Positions 15,012-23,130 of a stretch of 26,353 bases of DNA are shown piece after piece. Each line of letters opens with the position of its first letter. Within the stretch, counting starts at the first letter, position 1. This DNA is from a virus, in IMG/VR virus record IMGVR_UViG_3300047560_001510, positions 1-26,353 of that record; one strand, written 5' to 3'. The notes under the pieces were generated by a model. It worked only from the letters and a program-made list of their open reading frames with translations. It ran no database searches and had not been told where the DNA came from. The translations under genes were made by a program, and so were the position numbers.

Positions 15012-16952
15012 ATGCTGGGTATAGCCCCATTTGCAGCAGCGCCGTTCGCATCCCTTGCGAACGACGATAAAACTGTTGCGCTCACAGGAATTGCAGCGAC
15101 TGGGGCTGTAGGCGACATCACGTCAGCGCCGTCCTTTGCGCTGACCGGTAACTCTTCCACGCTTTCCATCGGGGACCTGTACCCTGAATCCGCCGTCGAT
15201 GTTGCGGGTGTCGAGGCTACTGGTGCAGTTGGTGATGTAACCTCAGACGTTACGTTTGACGTTACGGGCGTTGAGGCTACTGGCGAAATTGGGGACGTAG
15301 CGGCTGAGCTGGCAATTGATGTTGCAGGCGTAGAAGCCACCGGAGAGGTTGGCGATCTTTCGTACTCCCAAGAAATAACAGGCGTCGAAGCCACGGGCGA
15401 GACTGGCAACGTTGCCATCGAGCCGTCGTATGAGCTAACTGGCGTTGAGGCTACCGGCGCCGTCACGCAAACATTCCCCGAGCTTGAGATCGAGATTAGC
15501 GGCGTTGAAGCCGTTGGTGAGATCGGAGACCTTGTTGCCACGCAGGTACTCGATGGTGTAGAGGTTGCGGGCGAAGTTGGGGATATTGCCGCTGTTGACA
15601 TGGTCGTGGACCTGTCCGGTGTTGAGGCCGCCGTTGAACAAGGCGAAATGATCGCCACCCAGATCCTGGACGGTGTTGAGCTGATTGGAGAAGTTGGCGA
15701 CCTGGGGATCGGGGACCGTGAGATCGAGCTGACCGGCGTTGAGACAGCGTGCCAGGTCGGTGATATTTCCTACACGCAAGGCATCCAGCCGGACATAGCT
15801 GTCGGCCAAGTCGGTACTGCGTATCCTGAGAGCGAAGTCGCAATTACTGGGGTTCAAGCGGCGCTTAATACAAGTGACGTCATTCCAGGTTTTGAGGTTC
15901 CAGGCGTTGAGGCTACTGGACAAGTAGGTAGCGTTGCTCTTGGCGATCGTGAGATTGCCATCACTGGCGTATCCGCCACCGCAGCCGTTGGTACCGTTAT
16001 CTACTCCCGCAGCGAAGCGCTGACAGGTGTTCAAGCCACGGGCTCTGTCGGCACGGTTGAGTTCTCGTACGTGGCAGACGGTCAGGTTGCGTACGGCCAA
16101 GTCGGCTATGTGCTTGCGGTGCACACGGTGGCATTGCTTGAGGGCTGGGGCGCTCTTGGCTGGGGTGTTGAACCTTGGGGCGGCACGGCTGGGGCAAATC
16201 AAATCAACACAGCGATTGGAGACGTTGTCGGCGGTCAGCTGCTTGGCCCGGGCGTGTCTGCCACAGGCAGTGTTGGCTCGGTTACACCCGGGGTTATCCC
16301 TTACCCCGAGGGCGATGTTGCGTATGGCCAAGTCGGCTCTGTCGGCAACACGCATACGGTTGATCTGAATACCGAAGATTGCCTTGGCTGGGGCGTTGGG
16401 CCTTGGAGTGGTGATCGTCCAGGTTCCGGTCCGTACACCGGTTATGGTGCTGACGGCTGGGGGGCGGACTATTGGGGCGGCGACCAAGGCGCGGACTACT
16501 ACGATTTTGGGTGGGGCGGCTGTCAAAACCACAACCCGTCGGTTGCTTACGGCAATGTGGGTACGCCGGTTGCGGCGCCGCTGATTCCGCTTGTCGGGGT
16601 CGAAGCGCTGGGCCAAGTGGGTACGGTAAGCCCGTCCCACACGCTCAACCCGTTGTCCGGTGTGGAAGCTCTCGGCCAGGTCGGCACAGTGTCGCCAGGA
16701 ATCATTGCAGCCCTGACCGGAGTGCAAGCCACGGGGTATGTGGGAACGATGGGTGTCATCCACAGCAACGCCTTGACCGGGGTGCAGGCGGTGGGTATAG
16801 TGGGCAATGTCTGCGTCGGCAATTGGACGATAATTGACACCACCCAGAATGCGAGCTGGCAGGTGATTCAGTCAGCGCAAGCGTCCAGTTGGCAGGCTAT
16901 CCAAAACAGCCAAGATGCCGAGTGGGATCTTGTTGTGACAGAAAAGTGTTGA
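15012..16952 (+). CDS. 646-residue GVEATG-repeat protein with WG-rich part
   Basis: The protein starts at ATG 15012 with GGGAGG just upstream. From about residue 20 to 600 it is built from about 25 imperfect units of roughly 20 residues, each around a core like GVEATGEVGDV. Two tryptophan/glycine-rich stretches interrupt them (LEGWGALGWGVEPWGG near 375 and GWGADYWGGDQGADYYDFGWGG near 480). The C-terminus has a W-rich repeat, NASWQVIQSAQASSWQAIQ. The pattern suggests a stacked beta-repeat surface protein, such as a fibre or stalk. It lies directly upstream of the collagen-like fibre gene. No known catalytic motif is present. A virion surface role is inferred. Confidence 0.7.
   Translation: MLGIAPFAAAPFASLANDDKTVALTGIAATGAVGDITSAPSFALTGNSSTLSIGDLYPESAVDVAGVEATGAVGDVTSDVTFDVTGVEATGEIGDVAAELAIDVAGVEATGEVGDLSYSQEITGVEATGETGNVAIEPSYELTGVEATGAVTQTFPELEIEISGVEAVGEIGDLVATQVLDGVEVAGEVGDIAAVDMVVDLSGVEAAVEQGEMIATQILDGVELIGEVGDLGIGDREIELTGVETACQVGDISYTQGIQPDIAVGQVGTAYPESEVAITGVQAALNTSDVIPGFEVPGVEATGQVGSVALGDREIAITGVSATAAVGTVIYSRSEALTGVQATGSVGTVEFSYVADGQVAYGQVGYVLAVHTVALLEGWGALGWGVEPWGGTAGANQINTAIGDVVGGQLLGPGVSATGSVGSVTPGVIPYPEGDVAYGQVGSVGNTHTVDLNTEDCLGWGVGPWSGDRPGSGPYTGYGADGWGADYWGGDQGADYYDFGWGGCQNHNPSVAYGNVGTPVAAPLIPLVGVEALGQVGTVSPSHTLNPLSGVEALGQVGTVSPGIIAALTGVQATGYVGTMGVIHSNALTGVQAVGIVGNVCVGNWTIIDTTQNASWQVIQSAQASSWQAIQNSQDAEWDLVVTEKC
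15072..16820 (+). repeat. about 25 tandem GV(E/Q)ATG-type coding repeats
   Basis: The in-frame repeats are about 60 bases each and conserved at protein rather than DNA level. The best units lie at 15200-15460 and 16590-16810. The central units are more diverged and broken by the WG-rich stretches. Confidence 0.75.
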
Positions 16953-16961
16953 GGATAAAAG

Positions 16962-19583
16962 ATGGCTTTAGTTCTAAAAGACCGGGTACAAGAAACCACC
17001 ACGACGACGGGTACGAGTGACTTCACACTCGCCGGTGCGGTGCTGTCGTACCAGTCCTTCAGCGCCATCGGCAACGGCAACACCACGTATTACACAGCGT
17101 TCGATCCCAACCAAGGCGATTGGGAAGTGGGTATTGGTACGTACTCGACGACCGGCCCAACGCTGACGCGCACCACAATTCTGGCATCCAGCGCCGCAGG
17201 CGCCAAGGTCACGTTTGCTGCTGGGCAGAAAAACGTATTTGCAGCATACCCCGCCGAGCGCTCTGTAAATTTGGACCAGGCCGGGGCGTACGTCGTACCG
17301 TCAGATTTCGACACAATGACGGCTAATACGGCCACGTTGACTGCGGGTACGGTGAGCACCACGCCAGCCAACGCCACGGACTTGGTCAACAAACAATACG
17401 TGGACAGCATTGCCGTGCAGGGTGTGTACTACCACACCCCCGTCAAATACGAGACGGCCAGCGCTCTGACGGCTACGTACAACCAACCTGGCGGTGCAGG
17501 TGTCGGCGTTGGCGCCACGTTGACCAATTCCGGCACTCTTGCGGCATTTGCACCCGACGGCTTTACGGCGTCAGTTGGCGACCGTATTTTGGTCTATCGC
17601 CAAGCCAACCAAGTGCAGAACGGCGTGTACACCGTTACCACGGTTGGTAGCGGTTCCGTGGCATGGGTTTTGACGCGTGCGACGGATGCTGATACCTACG
17701 GCATTGCCAACCCAAACAAGTTGGGGCAGGGCTCTGCGTTTTTCATCACTTCGGGTAATACCGGCTCAGGCGAAACGTACCTGTGCAATACGGTTGGGAC
17801 CATCACGTTTGGTACAACCAACATTACGTTTGTTCAAGTATCTGACACGCAGCTTTACTCTGCCGGAACAGGACTGACACTCACTGGCACGCAGTTCAGC
17901 ATTACCGACACAGGAGTGTCGGCAGCCACGTATGGCAGCGCTTCCACGATTCCGACAATCGCAGTCAACGCGCAGGGCCAGATTACCAGTGCATCCAATA
18001 CCACGGCGGTTGTGCCGATCACAACGGGGGTGTCCGGCCTCGGCACTGGTGTTTCCACAGCGCTTGGCACAAACGTCGGATCGGCAGGCGCAGTTGTTGT
18101 CAATGGCGGCGCTCTTGGAACCCCCTCCAGCGGCACGCTGACCAACGCTACGGGCTTGCCCCTTTCTACTGGCGTCACTGGCAACTTGCCGGTAACCAAC
18201 CTCAACAGCGGCACGGGAGCCTCTTCTTCCACATTCTGGCGCGGTGACGGTACGTGGTCTGTCGGCGTTTCTGGTCCTACCGGACCTACCGGTCCAACTG
18301 GACCTACCGGTCCCACGGGTTCAGCGGCAACTATTGCCGTTGGTACGACCACGACCAGCCCGGCTGGCGGCAGCGCATCGGTTACGAACAGCGGTACGTC
18401 CAGTGCAGCGGTGTTCAACTTCACCATTCCGACCGGCCCTACAGGTCCAACTGGCCCAACCGGACCTACGGGAACTACAGGCCCCACTGGCGCTCCCGGG
18501 CCTACCGGCCCAACCGGCCCTTCTGGTCCTGCCGGCACGGCAGCAACGATTGCTGTCGGCACGACCACCACGCTTACCGCAGGCTCTCCGGCTACGGTGA
18601 CAAACAGCGGCACCTCATCGGCGGCCACGTTTAACTTTGGAATTCCGAACGGGCCTACGGGTGCAACCGGCCCCACGGGCCCAACCGGATCTCCTGGACC
18701 TACGGGCCCAACTGGACCGTCAGGGTCTCCTGGCCCCACTGGGCCTACCGGACCCACGGGCCCCACTGGCTTGGGTTACTCAGGGCTTACATCCACGTCG
18801 TCGGTGGCGATTGCCACGGGCTCGAAGTCTTTCACGACCAACCTGGCATCTACTGCCACGGCTTTTGCCATTGGTCAGTACGTCCGCATCTACTACACCA
18901 CAACGCCGACCAACTACATGGAAGGTAACATCACGGCGTTTAGCAGCACAACGCTGACCGTGAACGTGACGCTGACTGGTGGTTCCGGTACGTTTGCCTC
19001 TTGGGCAATCACTGACGCTGGCGCTCAAGGCGCAACGGGCCCAACAGGTCCGACTGGACCAACAGGAAGCCCCGGCCCCACGGGGCCAACGGGTCCGACA
19101 GGAAGCCCTGGACCGACAGGACCCACGGGACCGACTGGCCCTGCTGGTCCTAGCAACGTAGTAAACGCAACCTCTACAGCGGCTAACCAGACCAACTATG
19201 TGGTTGGCGTTACCACCTCGGGTTCTAACACCACGCCGTATGTCAGCACATCGGTGTATTACAACTCGTCAACAAACGCGTTGACAGCAACTTCGCACGT
19301 TTCCAGTTCGGACGAGCGACTGAAAACCAACTGGCGCGATCTACCGCCGGACTTCTTGGAGTTGCTGGCCCAGGTGCGTCACGGCATTTTTGATCGTATT
19401 GACGACGGAAATACCAGGGTTGGTGTGGGCGCCCAGTCTTTGTTGGCAGCGCTTGAACACGCCGTGATTACTGGGGACAAGGGCTTTTTGACTGTGGATT
19501 ACGGTCCGGCAGCCTTGGTTTCCTGTATCCAGCTGGCGCAGCGGGTGCTAGAACTAGAGCGTATCATCAAGGAGAAGTCTTGA
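16962..19583 (+). CDS. collagen-like tail fibre with S74 self-cleaving chaperone domain
   Basis: An 873-residue receptor-binding fibre. The N-terminal part, with [17 protein letters not shown] and [18 protein letters not shown], is a virion-attachment domain known in phage fibres. The middle (about 135-300) has tail-fibre beta domains ([17 protein letters not shown]). Four collagen-like (GPT)n blocks begin at residues 438, 492, 564 and 690. Two copies of an [10 protein letters not shown] beta domain separate blocks 1-3, and a different domain separates blocks 3 and 4. The C-terminus is a peptidase S74 intramolecular chaperone with SDERLK at 783-788; the S783/K788 dyad matches the known self-cleavage site. 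The chaperone trimerises the fibre and is then cut off. The stop codon overlaps the oxygenase start. Confidence 0.9.
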   Translation: MALVLKDRVQETTTTTGTSDFTLAGAVLSYQSFSAIGNGNTTYYTAFDPNQGDWEVGIGTYSTTGPTLTRTTILASSAAGAKVTFAAGQKNVFAAYPAERSVNLDQAGAYVVPSDFDTMTANTATLTAGTVSTTPANATDLVNKQYVDSIAVQGVYYHTPVKYETASALTATYNQPGGAGVGVGATLTNSGTLAAFAPDGFTASVGDRILVYRQANQVQNGVYTVTTVGSGSVAWVLTRATDADTYGIANPNKLGQGSAFFITSGNTGSGETYLCNTVGTITFGTTNITFVQVSDTQLYSAGTGLTLTGTQFSITDTGVSAATYGSASTIPTIAVNAQGQITSASNTTAVVPITTGVSGLGTGVSTALGTNVGSAGAVVVNGGALGTPSSGTLTNATGLPLSTGVTGNLPVTNLNSGTGASSSTFWRGDGTWSVGVSGPTGPTGPTGPTGPTGSAATIAVGTTTTSPAGGSASVTNSGTSSAAVFNFTIPTGPTGPTGPTGPTGTTGPTGAPGPTGPTGPSGPAGTAATIAVGTTTTLTAGSPATVTNSGTSSAATFNFGIPNGPTGATGPTGPTGSPGPTGPTGPSGSPGPTGPTGPTGPTGLGYSGLTSTSSVAIATGSKSFTTNLASTATAFAIGQYVRIYYTTTPTNYMEGNITAFSSTTLTVNVTLTGGSGTFASWAITDAGAQGATGPTGPTGPTGSPGPTGPTGPTGSPGPTGPTGPTGPAGPSNVVNATSTAANQTNYVVGVTTSGSNTTPYVSTSVYYNSSTNALTATSHVSSSDERLKTNWRDLPPDFLELLAQVRHGIFDRIDDGNTRVGVGAQSLLAALEHAVITGDKGFLTVDYGPAALVSCIQLAQRVLELERIIKEKS
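18273..18326 (+). repeat. collagen-like block 1
   Basis: Five GPT triplets followed by GSA. It forms the first Gly-X-Y segment of the fibre and is followed by an [10 protein letters not shown] beta domain. Confidence 0.9.
18435..18542 (+). repeat. collagen-like block 2
   Basis: Twelve unbroken Gly-X-Y triplets, mostly GPT, with single GTT, GAP, GPS, GPA and GTA variants. It is followed by the second [10 protein letters not shown] domain. Confidence 0.9.
18651..18767 (+). repeat. collagen-like block 3
   Basis: Thirteen Gly-X-Y triplets, mainly GPT with two GSP and single GAT and GPS variants, ending at GLGYSG. Confidence 0.9.
19029..19154 (+). repeat. collagen-like block 4
   Basis: Fourteen Gly-X-Y triplets, mainly GPT with GAT, two GSP, GPA and GPS. 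It lies about 94 residues before the S74 cleavage site, so it stays in the mature fibre. Confidence 0.9.
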
Positions 19584-20125
19584 GCCACCTTCCAATCTGG
19601 TACATGGGTCAAGTGCCCGCTGAAATCTGCGATAAAGCGGTGGCTGACTTCTCGACTATCCCGGCCAAAGAGGCGACCATGGGTGCTGATGGCGAAGAGT
19701 TTGACCATGGGCACCGCAACACCACAGTGCACTTTGCCGGACCGGATCACTGGTTCGAGGATTACCTGACCAATGTAGCGCTTTTGGGGAACCGGGCTTG
19801 CGGCTGGGAGTACCACGTCACCGGCAACGAAAACATTCAGTTTGCTGAATACGGTCCTGAGCAGCATTACAACTGGCATGTGGACGTTTTCCCCTTGGCG
19901 GGGCTGGCGCTGGACCGCAAGCTGACGGCGGTTTGCCTGCTCAACGATCTTTCTGAATTTACTGGCGGAGAGTTCCAGATTCGGCTATATTCCGAGTACA
20001 CCGCGCCATTGGTCAAGGGGTCTGTGATTGCGTTCCCGTCTTTCCTTGAACACCGCGTGACTCCCGTTGTGGAGGGGGTTCGCAAAACTGCAACAGTGTG
20101 GCTGCGAGGCCCTCGTTTTCGATAA
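19580..20125 (+). CDS. 2-oxoglutarate/Fe(II)-dependent dioxygenase (PKHD-type)
   Basis: A 181-residue oxygenase of the prolyl hydroxylase-like superfamily, which uses Fe(II), O2 and 2-oxoglutarate to hydroxylate a substrate. The full active-site set is visible: H100 and D102 in WHVDVF, the distal H158 in FLEHRV and the 2OG-binding R168 in GVRKTA, with GGEF (129-132) before the distal strand. The TTG start at 19580 overlaps the fibre stop codon (TTGA), and AAGGAG lies 5 bases upstream. An ATG at 19604 would remove the conserved-looking [10 protein letters not shown] start. Coupling to a collagen-like fibre suggests it modifies that fibre. A small-molecule or nucleotide substrate cannot be excluded. 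Confidence 0.88.
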   Translation: MSHLPIWYMGQVPAEICDKAVADFSTIPAKEATMGADGEEFDHGHRNTTVHFAGPDHWFEDYLTNVALLGNRACGWEYHVTGNENIQFAEYGPEQHYNWHVDVFPLAGLALDRKLTAVCLLNDLSEFTGGEFQIRLYSEYTAPLVKGSVIAFPSFLEHRVTPVVEGVRKTATVWLRGPRFR

Positions 20126-20134
20126 GGACACAGC

Positions 20135-20827
20135 ATGTCTACTTACTCTCCTGATCTGCGGATCGAGCTGATCGCCAACGGCGCCCAACCGGGAACTTGG
20201 GGCACAACTACCAACGATACGTGGCAATACGTCATCGACCCAGCCATTTCTGGATTCCAGACCGTGGCGGTGGCGACAGCCAATCAGGCGCTTACTTACG
20301 TCAGCGGGTCAACGGCGACAGCTTCCGCCAACCAAGCAATCTACGCATCTTTGGCGTTCACAACGGGGTTGGGCACATCGTTTAACATCTACGCGCCGCC
20401 CAATGCCAAGCAGTATGTGATCTGGAATAACAGTTCCCAGTCCATGACGATCTACAACAGCTCGGTGATTGGCAACACCACCCCGGCTGGCACAGGCGTC
20501 ACAATCCCTGCTGGGCGCAAATACTATGTGTTCAGTAACGGCACCAACTTCTATACGTTGGAAACTACGCCGACATTCACGGGTATTGCGTACAGCGACG
20601 GCACCACGTTCTCTGCGGCGACAGGTTCTCAGATCGCGTCCGCAATCGGCTCTACGGCTGTGACTAACGCAACGAATGCGACCAACGCAACCAATTCCAC
20701 CAACGCTGCAAATTTGGTAACCTCCAACTTCAGCATCACGGAGTCTGGCGGGTACTTGGTTTTCAAATACGGCACGACCATTGTTGCACGCATGGACTCG
20801 TCCGGCAGTCTCACGGTAGCCCCGTAA
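20135..20827 (+). CDS. tail fibre protein (YSPDLRIELI type)
   Basis: A 230-residue protein with YSPDLRIELIANGAQPGTWG and TTNDTWQYVIDPAISGF at its start, a known phage tail-fibre N-terminal domain. The middle has a beta region with YVIWNNSSQSMTIYNSS and IPAGRKYYVFSNGTNFY. A short Asn/Ala/Thr repeat (TNATNATNATNSTN) near 185-200 leads to a final strand-rich segment. TAAGGA upstream gives a clear start. It probably forms a short fibre or a fibre adaptor in the receptor-binding region. Confidence 0.8.
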   Translation: MSTYSPDLRIELIANGAQPGTWGTTTNDTWQYVIDPAISGFQTVAVATANQALTYVSGSTATASANQAIYASLAFTTGLGTSFNIYAPPNAKQYVIWNNSSQSMTIYNSSVIGNTTPAGTGVTIPAGRKYYVFSNGTNFYTLETTPTFTGIAYSDGTTFSAATGSQIASAIGSTAVTNATNATNATNSTNAANLVTSNFSITESGGYLVFKYGTTIVARMDSSGSLTVAP

Positions 20828-20841
20828 TTTAGGAGTTAAAA

Positions 20842-21666
20842 ATGACGATCACTGTAGGCGGAAGCTCAATCACATTCCCCGACTCGACCACGCAGAGCAC
20901 GGCGTTTACAGGTGCCGGCAGCACGCCTAACGTACAGACTTTTACGTCGTCTGGCACTTGGAACAAGCCGTCTGGCTGCTCCATGGCGCGTATTCAGTTG
21001 TGGGGCGCAGGTGGCGGGGCGGCTCGTGCAAACGTTTTTGCCGGTGGGGGTGGTGGCGGAGGCTACAACGAAGTTACCGTGCCGCTGTCTTATCTTGCCT
21101 CATCTGTTTCTGTTACTGTTGGCAGCGGCGGAGCGGCGGCTACGGTTAACGGCGTTCAGGCCGGTAATGGTGGAAATTCTAGTGTTCCACTGTCAACGGC
21201 TTGGCAAGGGGTTTCCACGCCGACAGGGTATGGGGGTGGAGGGGGTCAGGGTTCCTCTCCTGGAAATGGGGGTGGTCAAACTAGCGCAGGTACTTACGCT
21301 GTAGTGGGGTCACCGGTTATGCAGACCCTACCTCCAAACGTTGCGCCGTGTTCCGCCGCCGCGAATGCAGGCGGTAACTATGGCGGTACTGGAATGCCAA
21401 ACATTTGGGGTGGTGGCGGTGGCTCGACTGGTGGCACTATTACCTCCATCGGCGGGGGTTCACTTTTTGGCGGCGGTGGTGGCGCCGGTGGGTATTCAAG
21501 CAACTCTTACTCTGGTGGCCAAAGCGCTTGGGGAGGCACTGGTGGCAGCATAGTTTCGGGCACCCCGACGTCCCCGACTGCGCCGGGCGGAGGTGGAGCT
21601 GCGTATTACGCAAACGCAACAGGAACATCTGGCGCTGCGGGTCAAGTCATCATCACATGCTGGTAA
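20842..21666 (+). CDS. glycine-rich tail adhesin-like protein
   Basis: A 274-residue protein with many polyglycine runs (for example FAGGGGGGGYNEV, YGGGGGQGSSPGNGGG, FGGGGGAGGY) and a C-terminal AAGQVIITCW. This matches phage glycine-rich domains that form polyglycine-II sandwiches and carry host-binding loops, as in T-even gp38-type adhesins. The short N-terminus ITVGGSSITFPDSTTQSTAF is typical of fibre-associated proteins. It lies among fibre genes and has a strong TAGGAG site. A role in host recognition is likely. The variable stretches between Gly runs are the likely specificity loops. Confidence 0.8.
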   Translation: MTITVGGSSITFPDSTTQSTAFTGAGSTPNVQTFTSSGTWNKPSGCSMARIQLWGAGGGAARANVFAGGGGGGGYNEVTVPLSYLASSVSVTVGSGGAAATVNGVQAGNGGNSSVPLSTAWQGVSTPTGYGGGGGQGSSPGNGGGQTSAGTYAVVGSPVMQTLPPNVAPCSAAANAGGNYGGTGMPNIWGGGGGSTGGTITSIGGGSLFGGGGGAGGYSSNSYSGGQSAWGGTGGSIVSGTPTSPTAPGGGGAAYYANATGTSGAAGQVIITCW

Positions 21667-21676
21667 GGAGTAAAAA

Positions 21677-22153
21677 ATGGCTTTAACAGATTGGGCAATT
21701 TACCGTCTGAGCGACGGTTACATTGATAACGTGATTTGGTTTGACGCCGACACTGCGCAGTACACGCCGCCTGCTGATCACGGAATGGTTGACATTCCAG
21801 GTGACGGCTCGTATGCGGGTCAATGGTCCATGTGCGGCATCGGTTGGTCGTATATCAACGGTCAATTTATTGAACCGCCAAACCCAAATCCGATCACAAC
21901 GCTCTCAGCCGATGTGACTGACGCAGATACTGTGCTGCCTGTAGTAAGTACCGATGGTTTCTTGACCTCTGGTTATTTACAAATTGAAAAAGAGTGGGTG
22001 TCGTTCTCTGGCGTTTCAGGCAACACATTTACCGGGGTTGTTCGTGGCGTCAGCGGGTCTACCGCAGCGGCGCATGTTGCCGGTACGGACGTACAGTATT
22101 TTGCGCAAGCACCCATGGCACAGCCGCAGGTCACTGGGGCGCAGACGCTGTGA
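21677..22153 (+). CDS. fibre-region protein with shared GSTAAAH module
   Basis: A 158-residue protein in two parts. The first (about 1-70), with WAIYRLSDGYIDNVIWFD and GWSYINGQFIEPP, resembles the N-terminal domain of phage tail-fibre assembly proteins. The second (about 73-143), with YLQIEKEWVSFSG and VVRGVSGSTAAAH, is the same type of beta module found inserted in the gp4-like protein at 10989. TAAGGAG precedes the start. The stop codon overlaps the next GTG start. It may be a fibre chaperone or a small virion protein. Confidence 0.65.
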   Translation: MALTDWAIYRLSDGYIDNVIWFDADTAQYTPPADHGMVDIPGDGSYAGQWSMCGIGWSYINGQFIEPPNPNPITTLSADVTDADTVLPVVSTDGFLTSGYLQIEKEWVSFSGVSGNTFTGVVRGVSGSTAAAHVAGTDVQYFAQAPMAQPQVTGAQTL

Positions 22154-22431
22154 TCAGACTCATTACGCCCCGTTTCGCCGTAACGCAAGATGGGGCGACG
22201 GTGAATGTGTACCACGCCAACAAAGGCGAAGGACTCCCGCGCCACAGCCACGTTTTTTCTCACTTGACCATGTGCCATGCGGGTAGCTGTCGCGTAAGCA
22301 ACGAGCGTAGATCGATTGTGATAACCAAAGACTCGCAACCAGTGAATCTGGTTGAGCTTGAGTGGCATGAGATCGAAGCGCTTGAAGATGGCACGGTGTT
22401 TGTGAACGTTTTTGCCGAGGGCAAATACTGA
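22150..22431 (+). CDS. small cupin-like protein
   Basis: About 93 residues from a GTG start at 22150 that overlaps the previous stop (GTGA). The pattern GEGLPRHSHVFSHLTM (26-41) and later EWHEIEALEDGTVFVNVF (71-88) resembles the two cupin motifs, with H32 and H34 as metal ligand candidates and H73 as a third. The usual Glu of motif 1 is replaced by H38. It may bind a metal or a small molecule; an enzyme or sensor role is open. It sits between fibre and lysis genes. Confidence 0.6.
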   Translation: MIRLITPRFAVTQDGATVNVYHANKGEGLPRHSHVFSHLTMCHAGSCRVSNERRSIVITKDSQPVNLVELEWHEIEALEDGTVFVNVFAEGKY

Positions 22432-22432
22432 T

Positions 22433-22987
22433 GTGGACCCCGTCACTGCCTTCACAATGGTCAGTGGCGCCATCTCAGGCGTCCGAAAGTTGTGTGCGCT
22501 GGTCAAGGAAGCTCAAGCGGCTGGTCGTGAAGTAGCCGATCTGACAAGCCAGGTTACTAGCCATGTTGGCAAGGTCCTGGAGCACACGCAGACACTGAAG
22601 CAAGCAGAACTTGAAGTTAAGAAGAACCCGCCCAAGGGGAAATCGCTTCAAGTTCTTGCGTTTGAGGAGGTGGCTCGCAAGATGGAGTTGAAGCAGCAGT
22701 ACGAGGAGCTGCGCAACATGATCATCTACGAGCTGGGGTTGCCGGGCGGATTCTGGGCGGACTTTGAGCAGACGCTATTTAGACTGGAGCAAGAACACGA
22801 ACGGGACATGGCGATAGCCGAGCAGCTACAGAAAGAACTGGAATGGCAACGCAGGGTCAGAATCGATCAAATGCAAGAGGCGGCTCTGGAGGTGGTAATC
22901 GTTCTGGTTATGGTGGCGTATCTGGTGGCGCTGGTATGGTCGGTGATGCTGCATCAGAAGAATCGGTTGGGAGTTTGGTTGGTCTGA
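22433..22987 (+). CDS. C-terminally membrane-anchored coiled-coil protein
   Basis: About 184 residues from a GTG start at 22433 (DPVTAFTMVSGAISGVRKL). The body is helical and charged with long heptad-like stretches (LEHTQTLKQAELEVKKN, RLEQEHERDMAIAEQLQKEL). The C-terminus has a single transmembrane helix, VVIVLVMVAYLVALVWSVML (about 153-172), and a short basic tail. It starts the lysis region. I recognise it as a conserved phage protein of unknown role, placed beside holin and endolysin genes. An ATG at 22457 would be an alternative start. Its 3' end overlaps the next gene in another frame. Confidence 0.65.
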   Translation: MDPVTAFTMVSGAISGVRKLCALVKEAQAAGREVADLTSQVTSHVGKVLEHTQTLKQAELEVKKNPPKGKSLQVLAFEEVARKMELKQQYEELRNMIIYELGLPGGFWADFEQTLFRLEQEHERDMAIAEQLQKELEWQRRVRIDQMQEAALEVVIVLVMVAYLVALVWSVMLHQKNRLGVWLV

Positions 22988-23130
22988 TCATTCTGTGTTT
23001 TCTGTTTGCCGTGATGCTGCCAACCATGATGTTCATGTACATCGATATGCAGAAACTGCGGTTGGAGAACGAACGCATCACGCAAAAGATTGGCAAGTAC
23101 AAGGCGTTGATTGAGAGGTGTGACAGGTGA
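22936..23130 (+). CDS. small membrane protein of the lysis region
   Basis: From ATG 22936 the protein has 64 residues with one transmembrane helix, GLIILCFLFAVMLPTMMFMYI (about 16-36), and a charged helical C-terminus. I prefer this start because GGTGG lies 7 bases upstream. An in-frame ATG at 22843 would add 31 residues of a Gly/Ser/Asn-rich N-terminus and a 145-base overlap with the previous gene. It could be a holin-like or antiholin-like partner. Its stop codon overlaps the next GTG start. Confidence 0.55.
   Translation: MVGDAASEESVGSLVGLIILCFLFAVMLPTMMFMYIDMQKLRLENERITQKIGKYKALIERCDR

Noticed and set aside
15435-16763. 442-codon minus-strand frame opposite the repeat protein
   Set aside because: Its repeated pattern only mirrors the plus-strand repeats, and its composition (Arg, Asn, His) is atypical.
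17855-18766. 303-codon minus-strand frame encoding (GPV)n
   Set aside because: The antisense of GPT repeat codons automatically reads as Gly-Pro-Val, so the collagen look is a by-product. There is no ribosome site or matching neighbour.
18273-19154. Possible CRISPR-like or tandem DNA repeat array
   Set aside because: The repeats are 9-base in-frame Gly-Pro-Thr codons with varying third bases and no spacers. They are coding repeats.
20842-21666. Possible diversity-generating retroelement variable region in the glycine-rich adhesin
   Set aside because: No reverse transcriptase, template repeat or Avd-like gene is seen in the window.
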